DNA of 64,000 nucleotides from Clostridiaceae bacterium. Lineage in GTDB: Bacteria; Bacillota; Clostridia; Acetivibrionales; DUMC01. The stretch covers positions 1-64,000 of the forward strand of contig DUMC01000019.1 in NCBI GenBank assembly GCA_012840075.1. Reading direction: 5' to 3'. The notes below the pieces were generated by a model. The model did not search any database, was not told the DNA's origin, and saw only the letters and a list, made by a program, of their open reading frames with translations. Positions 56,262-64,000 of the stretch are shown in pieces; the stretch's first letter is position 1; every line of letters begins with the position of its first letter. A program made the position numbers and the translations under genes.

Positions 56262-57902
56262 ATGATATCAACAGGAACGCTTAATCTTGTTAAAAAACTT
56301 CTAAAAATATTTTTTTTCATAGCATTGGGCTTTTCAATTTACTATTTTGCAAGATGTGCGTACATTAGGTTTTATACGTATACCGTTAATATTTCACTTA
56401 TTTATCCCGGTATGGAAAAAGGGCAATATCCAAACGGGGAAAGGTTTATGATGTACGACTTAATTGACGTAAAACGCGTTCAGGAAGCACTAGATGTTAT
56501 GAAAGAAAAGGGGTTGTATAATGATATCTCAATTTACGACGTGTTAAGACAACTGAGCGTAGATGAATATTTGGCAGCATCTGTGCATGAAAGAGTAAAT
56601 TCCGAACGTAAAGCTAATGAAGACTTTTCCTATTATAGCAGTGAATATATCTTATCTTTCACTCAGCCCAACACATTTAAGCCGGAAGGATTCCTTGATT
56701 TATTCAAATTATTCTATAAAAAATTATTCCCTGGTAATTATTCGAAAGATTTTGTCAGGGAATTAGTTAATGCAAACTTGCGGCATATTATGTATACCAA
56801 AACCGAAAATGAAATAGGTTTCTTAAATCTTGCAAGACCTGACATCAATCCGGACAACGATTATTCCGATATTATAAATCATTACTATAGAAGTATAGGA
56901 GCTATAATCACCTATTTATATGAAAAGGAAGCAGAAGGTAAGGCTTACACTTCACTAAAAACAGAACAGTCATTTAAAAAATTAATCGTATCATATCAAG
57001 ACTTAATGGATACTGATGTGGCTAGTTTATTCAGTTATGTAAGAACTAATTATTTAACTAATCAGTTATGGCAATATGAAAATAGAAGTAAGATTGCTTT
57101 GGATTGGCTGTATCAGGATATTTGCAAAAGTATAGATGAAAGTACCATAGCGAAAGATGCTATGGATATTTATGATCACACATTTACCCAGCATACTATG
57201 GTCGTGGCCCAAAACGCGCAAAATGGGTTTTATCAGGCTCATCCCAAAACAGGATTTGATATCATCACACAGCAAGCTTTGGAAGCTTCCGTAAGGGCAG
57301 CAGAGAAACAGGAGAATTATAATAAACTTTTAAATGAGATTTCTCAATATACGAATGCTTACCATAACAATCCTCAGTATTCCGAGTTATTATCAATAGC
57401 AGATATGATGATTTCAAAAATTGAACAGAGATTAAATGAGCTTAACAATGTAACAGTAAAAACTCTGGAAGAATATTTACTCGATGTAAATAATGGTTAC
57501 ATAAAAGTAACAGAGTGGAAAAGGCCGTTTACATATTTTGAAGATGGAAAAAAAGCGGTAATCATGCTTAGTTTAGCATTCTTTGTCGTACTTGAAAGTT
57601 ATCTTATAAGTAAATGTGTAAGAAATCCGAGGAGAGCAAGGAGGCAAAGGAAGTCAGAAAATATAGCGGTAGATTCAAAGGTTGAAGAAGTTAAATTAAA
57701 TACAAAAGTTGAAGATGCTAAATATGATGCAAAAGTTGAAGAGGTTAAATATGATACAAAAGCTGAAAAAGTTAAATATGGTACAAGGGCTGAAGAAGTT
57801 AAATCTGATACTAAGGTTGAAAAAGCTGAATATGATGCAAAGATTAAAGATGTTAAAGAAGTTAAATATGAAAAACGACCTATTGAAAGCGTAGCAATAT
57901 AA
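56262..57902 (+). CDS. Wzz-like polysaccharide chain-length protein with repeat tail
   Basis: 546 residues. A membrane helix lies at about 12-30 and a second at about 427-447 (KAVIMLSLAFFVVLESYLI), with a long extracellular helical region between. Near residue 45 is GMEKGQYPNGERFMMYDLID, matched in the next protein. The cytoplasmic tail (about 470-530) has six or more 9-residue units of type KVEEVKYDT. It has no kinase domain. A role in chain-length control or export is inferred from topology and locus. Confidence 0.65.
   Translation: MISTGTLNLVKKLLKIFFFIALGFSIYYFARCAYIRFYTYTVNISLIYPGMEKGQYPNGERFMMYDLIDVKRVQEALDVMKEKGLYNDISIYDVLRQLSVDEYLAASVHERVNSERKANEDFSYYSSEYILSFTQPNTFKPEGFLDLFKLFYKKLFPGNYSKDFVRELVNANLRHIMYTKTENEIGFLNLARPDINPDNDYSDIINHYYRSIGAIITYLYEKEAEGKAYTSLKTEQSFKKLIVSYQDLMDTDVASLFSYVRTNYLTNQLWQYENRSKIALDWLYQDICKSIDESTIAKDAMDIYDHTFTQHTMVVAQNAQNGFYQAHPKTGFDIITQQALEASVRAAEKQENYNKLLNEISQYTNAYHNNPQYSELLSIADMMISKIEQRLNELNNVTVKTLEEYLLDVNNGYIKVTEWKRPFTYFEDGKKAVIMLSLAFFVVLESYLISKCVRNPRRARRQRKSENIAVDSKVEEVKLNTKVEDAKYDAKVEEVKYDTKAEKVKYGTRAEEVKSDTKVEKAEYDAKIKDVKEVKYEKRPIESVAI
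57681..57842 (+). repeat. 27-base in-frame tandem repeat
   Basis: Six consecutive 27-base units (GTTGAAGAAGTTAAAT...AAA) encode KVEEVKxxT-like nonapeptides at the end of the Wzz-like gene, and a degenerate seventh follows. Copies differ by 3-7 bases, so expansion is not very recent. Confidence 0.8.
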
Positions 57903-58013
57903 AAGAATTGAAAATTTTAAGTGAAATAAAAATGAACTTTAAGATATATTGTGAATTCAGAGTATATATTATGAACTCAGGATGTATATTGTGAACGATT
58001 TGGAGTTAGAAGT

Positions 58014-59441
58014 ATGGATAAGATAAGTATATTAGAGGTTTTTTCAATAATAATAAGGAAGATATATGCTATTATGGCATGGACTTTCATTATTGCCGTA
58101 CTTTCTTCGGTGGCTGCTTGTTTGCTACAAACCTACACTGCAAGTGTTACAATTCAATATATGCATAGTAAAGCTGAGGAAGGGATGGCACCAAACGGAG
58201 AGAAGCTGAATCCATACGAGATCATGGATCCTGCAGTAATATCCAGTGCTTTATTAAATATGGAAGCAATAAATCCTGAAGCAGCAAATATGACCGTAGA
58301 GGAAATCAGAAATAAGTTGTCGATAACAAAAATTATTGATATGTCAACACAGGAGATTATAAAGGCATCTATGGAAAAAGGTGTGAACTATGAATACCAT
58401 CCCACCGAATATACCATAAAGTATGTCTATGATAGAAAATATGGACCTCAATTCGGAAAGAGGTTATTGTACAACATTTTAAAAGCATATGATTCTAATT
58501 TCATTGAAAAATATTATAAAAAGAATAATACTGTAAATTTTCTAAGCGGCCTGAATATAGAAGATAATGATTACATAGACATATATAATCAGCTAAAAAG
58601 GAATTTGGATGCAACTATTGCTGAAATTGGCTATCTTGCGGAAAGTGATCCGGATTATCGTTCTTCACGAACGGGAATGAGTTTTCAGGATCTGAAGAAT
58701 CTTTATGCTGCATTGCAAAGCAATGAGTATAACAAATATTACGCAAATATTATAGCTGGACGATTAACAAAAGATAAGGAAAAGTTTATTGCTACTTACA
58801 AGAGTAAAGTTGAGAAAACAATCCTCCTTATGAATATATCTGAAAAAGAATCATTGTTATCAAAAGAAACCTTACAGCTCTTTTATAATAGGTATAAATC
58901 TGCGTTGAATTATGATATAGAAAACAAAAATTCTCAGATAGAAAAGCCACGAAGCAGCCAGTCTGCTGACGGGGAAAAAGTGGTAGACGGTCAGGATTTG
59001 TCTTCGTTGATGAATACTTATGACGAACTGATGTTAAGATACGTGAATTCAGGTGTTACAGCTTCTTCTTATAAGCATGATATTGAGTATTATAACAAGC
59101 TAATTGATGACTTCTCAAATGATACGATTCCTGAAGAACAGAAGAAATTTTTATTGGCAGAAAATGAAAAATTGCTGAGTATAATAAATGAAAAATTAAC
59201 TTTATATGAAAAATTAACTAAAGATACAATAGAAGAGTATTATAATCGGCTGGTAGCATCCCATATAAAGCAAATCCATTCAGTAGAGGTTAATGAAAAT
59301 ATTTCTGTAAAGGTTGTTATAGTAACAGGGGCGGTTTTAGGCTTTTTATTTGCTTCTGTTGCCTATATTTGGAGCGATATATTTAAGCAATATAAACGCA
59401 GTATGGAGAAGGGAGACAAGGAGCAAAGTGGAAAAAGGTGA
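58014..59441 (+). CDS. second Wzz-like polysaccharide chain-length protein
   Basis: 475 residues. Helices lie at about 17-38 and 440-458 (VVIVTGAVLGFLFASVAYIW). After the first helix comes SKAEEGMAPNGEKLNPYEIM, the counterpart of the segment in the gene upstream, so the two are paralogues. Unlike its neighbour it has only a short basic tail. It overlaps the next glycosyltransferase gene by 14 bases. Confidence 0.65.
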   Translation: MDKISILEVFSIIIRKIYAIMAWTFIIAVLSSVAACLLQTYTASVTIQYMHSKAEEGMAPNGEKLNPYEIMDPAVISSALLNMEAINPEAANMTVEEIRNKLSITKIIDMSTQEIIKASMEKGVNYEYHPTEYTIKYVYDRKYGPQFGKRLLYNILKAYDSNFIEKYYKKNNTVNFLSGLNIEDNDYIDIYNQLKRNLDATIAEIGYLAESDPDYRSSRTGMSFQDLKNLYAALQSNEYNKYYANIIAGRLTKDKEKFIATYKSKVEKTILLMNISEKESLLSKETLQLFYNRYKSALNYDIENKNSQIEKPRSSQSADGEKVVDGQDLSSLMNTYDELMLRYVNSGVTASSYKHDIEYYNKLIDDFSNDTIPEEQKKFLLAENEKLLSIINEKLTLYEKLTKDTIEEYYNRLVASHIKQIHSVEVNENISVKVVIVTGAVLGFLFASVAYIWSDIFKQYKRSMEKGDKEQSGKR

Positions 59442-60657
59442 ATATCAAGCGAAGAAGAAAGTACTGATTGTTTATACGGAAATGATACTAGGGGGGGCAA
59501 CGAACTCTTTAATATCCATGTTGAATTCTTTTGATTATTCAAAATATGATGTTGAATTATTATTGTATGAAAACAAAGGAATCCTGCAGGATAAGATACC
59601 TACCGGTGTTACGATTTTGGAACAAGCTAAGATTTGCAGGAGTATATTTTCAGATATTGCAAAAAAGCTCTTGTCTCCATTTTACATATACTCTGTATTA
59701 AAAAGTTTTTACTACAAAATTAAAACAAAGAACAAACTTGTTCGAATACAGATTATGTCCGCAGCAGGCGCAAGCCTAAGCCGCAGGTTGGAGAAAGAAT
59801 ATGATATTGCCATATCATATCTTGAATTTTGGCCTTTGAACTATACTGCACACTTTGTGAAAGCAAAACACAAGATAGCCTGGATTCATATTGATTATTT
59901 ACAGAGCGGTTTACTAGTAAGACTGGATGAGCCGGCATTTAGCAAAATTCATCGTATTGTTTTTGTTTCCCGGCAGTGTTTGAATAATTTCGCAAGGCTT
60001 TGCCCGAAATACGCCCGGAAGGCTGTTTATATAGAAAATATTATGCTTCAGGAACAGATTCAAATGGCAGCAAAACATAACGGATTACTGCTACCGCCAA
60101 GAAATGAAAATGTAATGCGATTGGTAAGTACATGCAGAATTTCATTTTCCCAAAAGGGATTAGATAGGGGAGTTAAGGCTTTTGGAGTTTTGCGTGATAA
60201 GGGATTGATAAATAACGTGGAATGGTACATTATCGGGGATGGCGAAGATATGCCGGTATTGAGAAAAATGATTGAGGATGAAAAACTTGAAAAGCATATT
60301 ATATTGCTTGGCAGCAAAGTTAATCCTTTAGGTTATGTGAGCGAATGTGATTTTTTCTTTCTTCCGTCTTTATACGAAGGAAAGCCTCTGGCAGTTACCG
60401 AAGCGCTTATGCTTGGATTGCCGGCTCTTGTAACAAACTATGCTTCCGCATCGGAACAAATAGAAAATTATGTTGACGGACTAATTGTTGAAAATAGCGT
60501 GCAAGGGATTATCGAGGGACTTGAAATTCTTATTAATAATCCCGGGTTGCGTGAACAAATGAAGAAGGCTGTTGCATCAAAGGATTACAGCAATGTAGAG
60601 GCTGTAAAACAGTTAGAAAAGGTGTTGGAGGAGCTAGTACCGGAGGAATTACAATGA
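59428..60657 (+). CDS. family 4 glycosyltransferase
   Basis: 409 residues. The acceptor domain begins KKVLIVYTEMILGGATNSLI. The nucleotide-sugar domain has WYIIGDGEDMPVL, LLGSKVNPLGYVSECDFFFL and the EX7E motif in LYEGKPLAVTEALMLGLPAL. GTG 59428 with AAGGAG just upstream is preferred over the far upstream ATG 59350. It shares ATGA with the next gene. It probably adds a sugar to the lipid-linked polysaccharide unit. Confidence 0.9.
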   Translation: MEKGEYQAKKKVLIVYTEMILGGATNSLISMLNSFDYSKYDVELLLYENKGILQDKIPTGVTILEQAKICRSIFSDIAKKLLSPFYIYSVLKSFYYKIKTKNKLVRIQIMSAAGASLSRRLEKEYDIAISYLEFWPLNYTAHFVKAKHKIAWIHIDYLQSGLLVRLDEPAFSKIHRIVFVSRQCLNNFARLCPKYARKAVYIENIMLQEQIQMAAKHNGLLLPPRNENVMRLVSTCRISFSQKGLDRGVKAFGVLRDKGLINNVEWYIIGDGEDMPVLRKMIEDEKLEKHIILLGSKVNPLGYVSECDFFFLPSLYEGKPLAVTEALMLGLPALVTNYASASEQIENYVDGLIVENSVQGIIEGLEILINNPGLREQMKKAVASKDYSNVEAVKQLEKVLEELVPEELQ

Positions 60658-62247
60658 ACGTGCTGTTTTTGGGTGGGATATTTAATAGAGCAAAGGAGAA
60701 AGAAATTTTAAAAAAATCAAAGAAGTTTATGAATGTAGCTGCAAATGCTCATCAATGGCATATTTTGAATGGGATTAAAAACAGGAAGGATATTAATTTG
60801 TCAGTTTTGAATACGGTATTTGTGGGCACTTATCCCCGGGAATACACGGATATTTATATCCCAGGGGGCGAATGGAATGAACCGGGACTTAGCGTCCGGG
60901 AAATAGGATATATAAATCTTTTCGGGGTTAGGTCCGTAATTAAAGCATTTAGTTTGTATTTCAGAATAAAAGAGTGGTGTAAAGCGCATTGCAAAGGGAT
61001 AGATAATGCGGACATTTCATATAAATCACCCTGCGAGTTCAATCCTTGCAAGGCAAGTCCCGAACCGAGTGAAAAGGAGAAAAATATAATTCTGATTTAC
61101 TCCATGAATACACCTTTTTTGATTGCATCATATTTTGCAAAGAAAAGGTTTAAGAATATAAAGCTTTGTTTGTATGTGCCGGACCTGCCTTATTTTTTTT
61201 ACATTTGATGCGGGCAGAGGTGTTGTTTACAGATGGTTGAAAAAACTTGATTGGATGATCATGAAGAAAACCTTGGGTGCAATAGACGGTTTTGTGCTTA
61301 TTACAAAGCAGATGAATGAAATTATAAATAAAAGCGGAAAACCATTTGTTGTAATAGAAGGAATTATATCAAAAGAAGAGTATGAGGGTAAGAGAGTAAT
61401 AAGAGGCGATATAAAACCGGAGGGTAAGAGAATAGCAAGAGACGAGACAACACTCGAGAGTAATAGAGTAGCAAGGGACAATACAACAATTGAAGTCAAT
61501 ACAGAAGCAATAGATAACACAACAATCGAAGACAAAATAGAAACAAAAGATTACACAACGATAGAAAATAAGGAAGAAAAGATAGTAACAACGGATAACG
61601 CGGTGAACGTGGTGACCGAGAACGAAGGTGGAGCAAAAACTGATATACCTATTGAGAATGATGATATATCTATTGAGCGTGATGATATATCTATTGAGAA
61701 TGATAAACCGATGAAAACTATAGTTTATACGGGGAAAACCAATAAAGAGTTCGGCATTTTGGAACTTATAGAAGCATTTTTACTGTTAAATGATGCTGAT
61801 GCACATCTGCATATTTATGGAGGAGGAAATGCTGATAAAGAAATAAAGCAATTTGCAAAAGAAAATAAAAAGATCAAGTTTTTTGGAACCGTTGACAGAG
61901 AAACGGTACTCGCCAGGCAAAGAGAAGCTTTTGTTTTGGTAAATCCACGCAGTTATAAAAATGAATTTACAAAATACTCTTTCCCTTCAAAAACACTTGA
62001 ATATCTATTGGCGGCACGACCGGTAGTAATGCATAAGCTTGAGGGAATTCCGGATGATTACAATGATTTTTTATTTTATTTTGATTCAGATAATCCTGGC
62101 GACATGGCAAAAAAACTGCAGGAAATTCTTACAATGGATGCCGATTTTTTGGAGAAAATAGGAAAGACAGGCTGTCAATATGTTTTGGAGCACAAAAATG
62201 AAGAAAAACAGGGGCAAGTATTAATTGATTTACTAAATCGTATTTAA
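60654..62247 (+). pseudogene. family 4 glycosyltransferase with one-base frameshift at a T8 run
   Basis: Frame one (60654-61208) encodes MNVLFLGGIFNRAKEKEILK to KLCLYVPDLPYFFYI. Frame two continues with FTFDAGRGVVYRWLKKLDWM and DGFVLITKQMNEIINKSGKP to 62247. Removing one T from the eight at 61193-61200 joins them as PDLPYFFTFDAG. The C-terminal domain is intact (IVYTGKTNKEFGILELIEAF, YSFPSKTLEYLLAARPVV). Between the domains is about 95 residues of repeats of type DNTTIExxxE. It may be phase variable, rescued by slippage, a true pseudogene or a sequencing error. Confidence 0.8.
61400..61705 (+). repeat. in-frame repeats between glycosyltransferase domains
   Basis: Units of about 36 bases encode RDNTTIEVNTEA-like dodecapeptides (about 61440-61570). 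Then come shorter 24-base units encoding DDISIERD/END (about 61660-61700). They fall exactly at the hinge between the two Rossmann domains of the GT4 fold. Confidence 0.65.
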
Positions 62248-62423
62248 CTTAGCAGGCAACAAGTATCAAGCAAGTATCAGGCAAGTATCAGGTAAGTATT
62301 AGGTAAGTATCAAGAGGGCATGAAGTCTCTTCAAGAAATTAAGGCAATTAGGAAAAAGATATCTAATTAATTAAAGAAAAGATATTTGAATATGCAGATG
62401 ATTTAAACTTTGAGGTGATTTCT
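62248..62423 (+). other. gap with short tandem repeats
   Basis: Four to five imperfect copies of CAAGTATCAGG/TAAGTATTAGG (10-11 bases, about 62260-62312) follow the broken glycosyltransferase gene. After them is AT-rich sequence ending in GAGGTGA for the next gene. Confidence 0.5.
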
Positions 62424-64000
62424 TTGAAGTTATTTACATTAGTAACCTGCACATATAATAATGCAAAGATACTTGGAGCAGCACTTGACCATATGCTTTC
62501 TCTTGATAAGTTTTCAGACTATGTGGAAAAAATTATTGTAATTGATAATGCATCCACTGACAATACGGCTGATTTGGTTGAGCGTTATATGAATAAGTTT
62601 CCCAATATCATTTCATATATTTTTGAGCCAAACCCCGGAGTAGCATATGCTCGTAAGCATACAGCGAAGGTAGAAACTCCCTGGCTGATATTTGTAGATG
62701 ATGATAATTTGCTAAATCACGATTACCTAACTGTCATGGCAGATATAATTGAAAATAATCCTAATGTAGGAGTTATAAATAGTGCGAGCATTGCTTTTCC
62801 TATTATTTCATCATCTAGCACATATGTTATTTCGTCAGATAATACAGATGATTATGAAAACGCAGGCGTTGGTGCATCTATTACTGCACCTGCATTTATT
62901 AAAACCTCTTCAATCAACCGATCGGCTGCAAATAAGACTTGGTCTATAGAAGATAGGCATTTTTTAGTAAACAGCATAGTAAGTAGGGATTTCAATATCG
63001 AACAGAAAACAAAATTAGAAGCAGTATTGCCTGCTCTTGCCTGCACCCATTCATCCCTTGAGTCATATTTATCAGGCTGCAAATCCCAGGCAGAATCATA
63101 TTTTGGAGCTGCAGTGGTTTTACGTACCCATCCTGTAAAAAAGCTGGCTGAGAGGGGGTGGACAAGAAATGAGGGAAGAAAAGGAGGAAAGCTGACTTCC
63201 GGTGAAGACGGGGAGATTATTTTAAGTGTTATTAATGAAGGATATGACTATTATTTTACCGACAAAACTTACTTTTTGCATGCTATACCACCGGAAAGGC
63301 TTGAAGACTCTTATTTGAAGAAGTTGTTTTCAGGCATCGGTCATGGGATGTATTTGTGTGATAAACAATATAAAGGGGATTTGAAAACTATACTCTATGC
63401 TTTAAAAAATTGCCTGAAGATAATTTACAAAAGTATAATACAGCTATTTCCATTAGAAGCATCGAAAAAACTCCGATTGTACTACAAATCCTTTACCTGG
63501 AAAGCGTATATAAAATGTGCTCTTGGCAGATCGAGTGAATGGCTATCCGCCATGGATGTCTGGTCGTATGCAAATGCATCAACAAATATCGGTATGAGAT
63601 TTATATCAGATAGTAAAAATGCGGAGGATAAAATATTATATCTGAAGGTAAAAAGAATAATGGACATTGTATTTGCGTGTGTGGGACTTATCGTTTGTGC
63701 TCCCCTTTTTCTTATAATTGCCCTTGCAATTTATATAGCTGACGGAAAGCAAGTTATCTATAAGCAAACCCGTGTAGGAAAGTATGGAAGGAACTTTACA
63801 ATTTATAAATTCCGTACCATGAAGATAAATGCCGATATGCTTCATTTATATTTTACTCCTGAAGAGTATGAGAACTTCAAAAAAAAATATAAGTTGGAAA
63901 ATGACAGGAGAGTTACAAAAATTGGCAAGTTTTTAAGAAAATATAGCCTTGATGAGCTGCCTCAACTAATCAATATCATTAAAGGTGATATGTCCTTTGT
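62424..64000 (+). CDS. GT2 glycosyltransferase fused to a phosphoglycosyl transferase (partial)
   Basis: An uninterrupted frame from TTG 62424 (GAGGTGA 5 bases upstream) to the window end, over 525 residues. The N-terminal domain is GT-A family 2 (FTLVTCTYNNAKILGAALDH, IIVIDNASTDNTADLVERY, WLIFVDDDN with the metal-binding DDD). From about residue 405 it becomes a bacterial sugar transferase of the WcaJ/PglC superfamily: RIMDIVFACVGLIVCAPLFL membrane segment, YKQTRVGKYG, TIYKFRTMK, and LDELPQLINIIKGDMSFV with the catalytic Asp-Glu. Such enzymes put the first sugar phosphate on undecaprenyl phosphate. It lacks only the final part outside the window. Confidence 0.88.
   Translation, partial: MKLFTLVTCTYNNAKILGAALDHMLSLDKFSDYVEKIIVIDNASTDNTADLVERYMNKFPNIISYIFEPNPGVAYARKHTAKVETPWLIFVDDDNLLNHDYLTVMADIIENNPNVGVINSASIAFPIISSSSTYVISSDNTDDYENAGVGASITAPAFIKTSSINRSAANKTWSIEDRHFLVNSIVSRDFNIEQKTKLEAVLPALACTHSSLESYLSGCKSQAESYFGAAVVLRTHPVKKLAERGWTRNEGRKGGKLTSGEDGEIILSVINEGYDYYFTDKTYFLHAIPPERLEDSYLKKLFSGIGHGMYLCDKQYKGDLKTILYALKNCLKIIYKSIIQLFPLEASKKLRLYYKSFTWKAYIKCALGRSSEWLSAMDVWSYANASTNIGMRFISDSKNAEDKILYLKVKRIMDIVFACVGLIVCAPLFLIIALAIYIADGKQVIYKQTRVGKYGRNFTIYKFRTMKINADMLHLYFTPEEYENFKKKYKLENDRRVTKIGKFLRKYSLDELPQLINIIKGDMSF

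Noticed and set aside
57709-57894. Plus-strand 61-codon frame (KLKRLNMIQ repeats)
   Set aside because: It is the +1 reading of the 27-base repeats inside the Wzz-like gene.

Overview
The window is low-GC Gram-positive DNA. I read it as the chromosome of an endospore-forming member of the Clostridia. The grounds are a complete Firmicutes-type S10-spc-alpha ribosomal cluster, a KOW-domain gene between map and infA, ecfA1-ecfA2-ecfT-truA-rplM-rpsI after rplQ, a tig-clpP-clpX-lonB order, a Crh-like HPr next to uvrC, and AGGAGG-type ribosome binding sites with frequent TTG and GTG starts. I cannot name a species.

Layout. Positions 1-5310 are a decaying sugar-utilisation patch: a transposase remnant, a frameshifted uroporphyrinogen-decarboxylase-like pseudogene, an intact GH38 alpha-mannosidase-like gene and an L-fucose/L-arabinose-isomerase-like pseudogene. 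From 5450 to 29000 runs the ribosomal supercluster. It starts with a promoter and a structured, terminator-containing leader before rpsJ and ends at rpsI. Within it lie secY, adk, map, infA, rpoA, an ECF transporter energy module and, unusually, a ROK sugar kinase between ecfT and truA.

From 29300 to 36600 is an accessory surface and signalling region. It holds a DUF5305-like membrane protein, a DUF1102/TasA-like secreted protein and a SipW-type signal peptidase that probably processes it. Then come a diverged and a canonical c-di-GMP-II riboswitch, the second in front of a NarL-type histidine kinase/response regulator pair, and finally an orphaned RelE-like toxin gene. From 36900 to 54600 is mostly housekeeping: amidohydrolase, tsaE-tsaB-rimI, VanW-like protein, crh-like gene, uvrC, metallophosphoesterase, tig-clpP-clpX-lonB, tsaD, a Cys-rich protein, a PHP phosphoesterase and smpB-ssrA. 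A 548-base gap after tsaD contains a cluster of DnaA boxes.

Downstream of the tmRNA gene (54972-56000) are remnants of a serine recombinase, a DUF4411 PIN protein, an ImmA/IrrE protein and an IS1634-like transposase. This looks like an old integration at the 3' end of ssrA. The window ends in an exopolysaccharide locus: two paralogous Wzz-like chain-length proteins, a GT4 glycosyltransferase, a second GT4 gene broken by one base in a run of eight T, and a GT2-phosphoglycosyltransferase fusion that runs off the window.

A theme across the accessory half is in-frame tandem or low-complexity repeat expansion inside genes (GH38, the DUF5305 tail, the acidic ORF at 32933, the first Wzz-like tail, the broken GT4), with similar short degenerate repeats in the intergenic regions.
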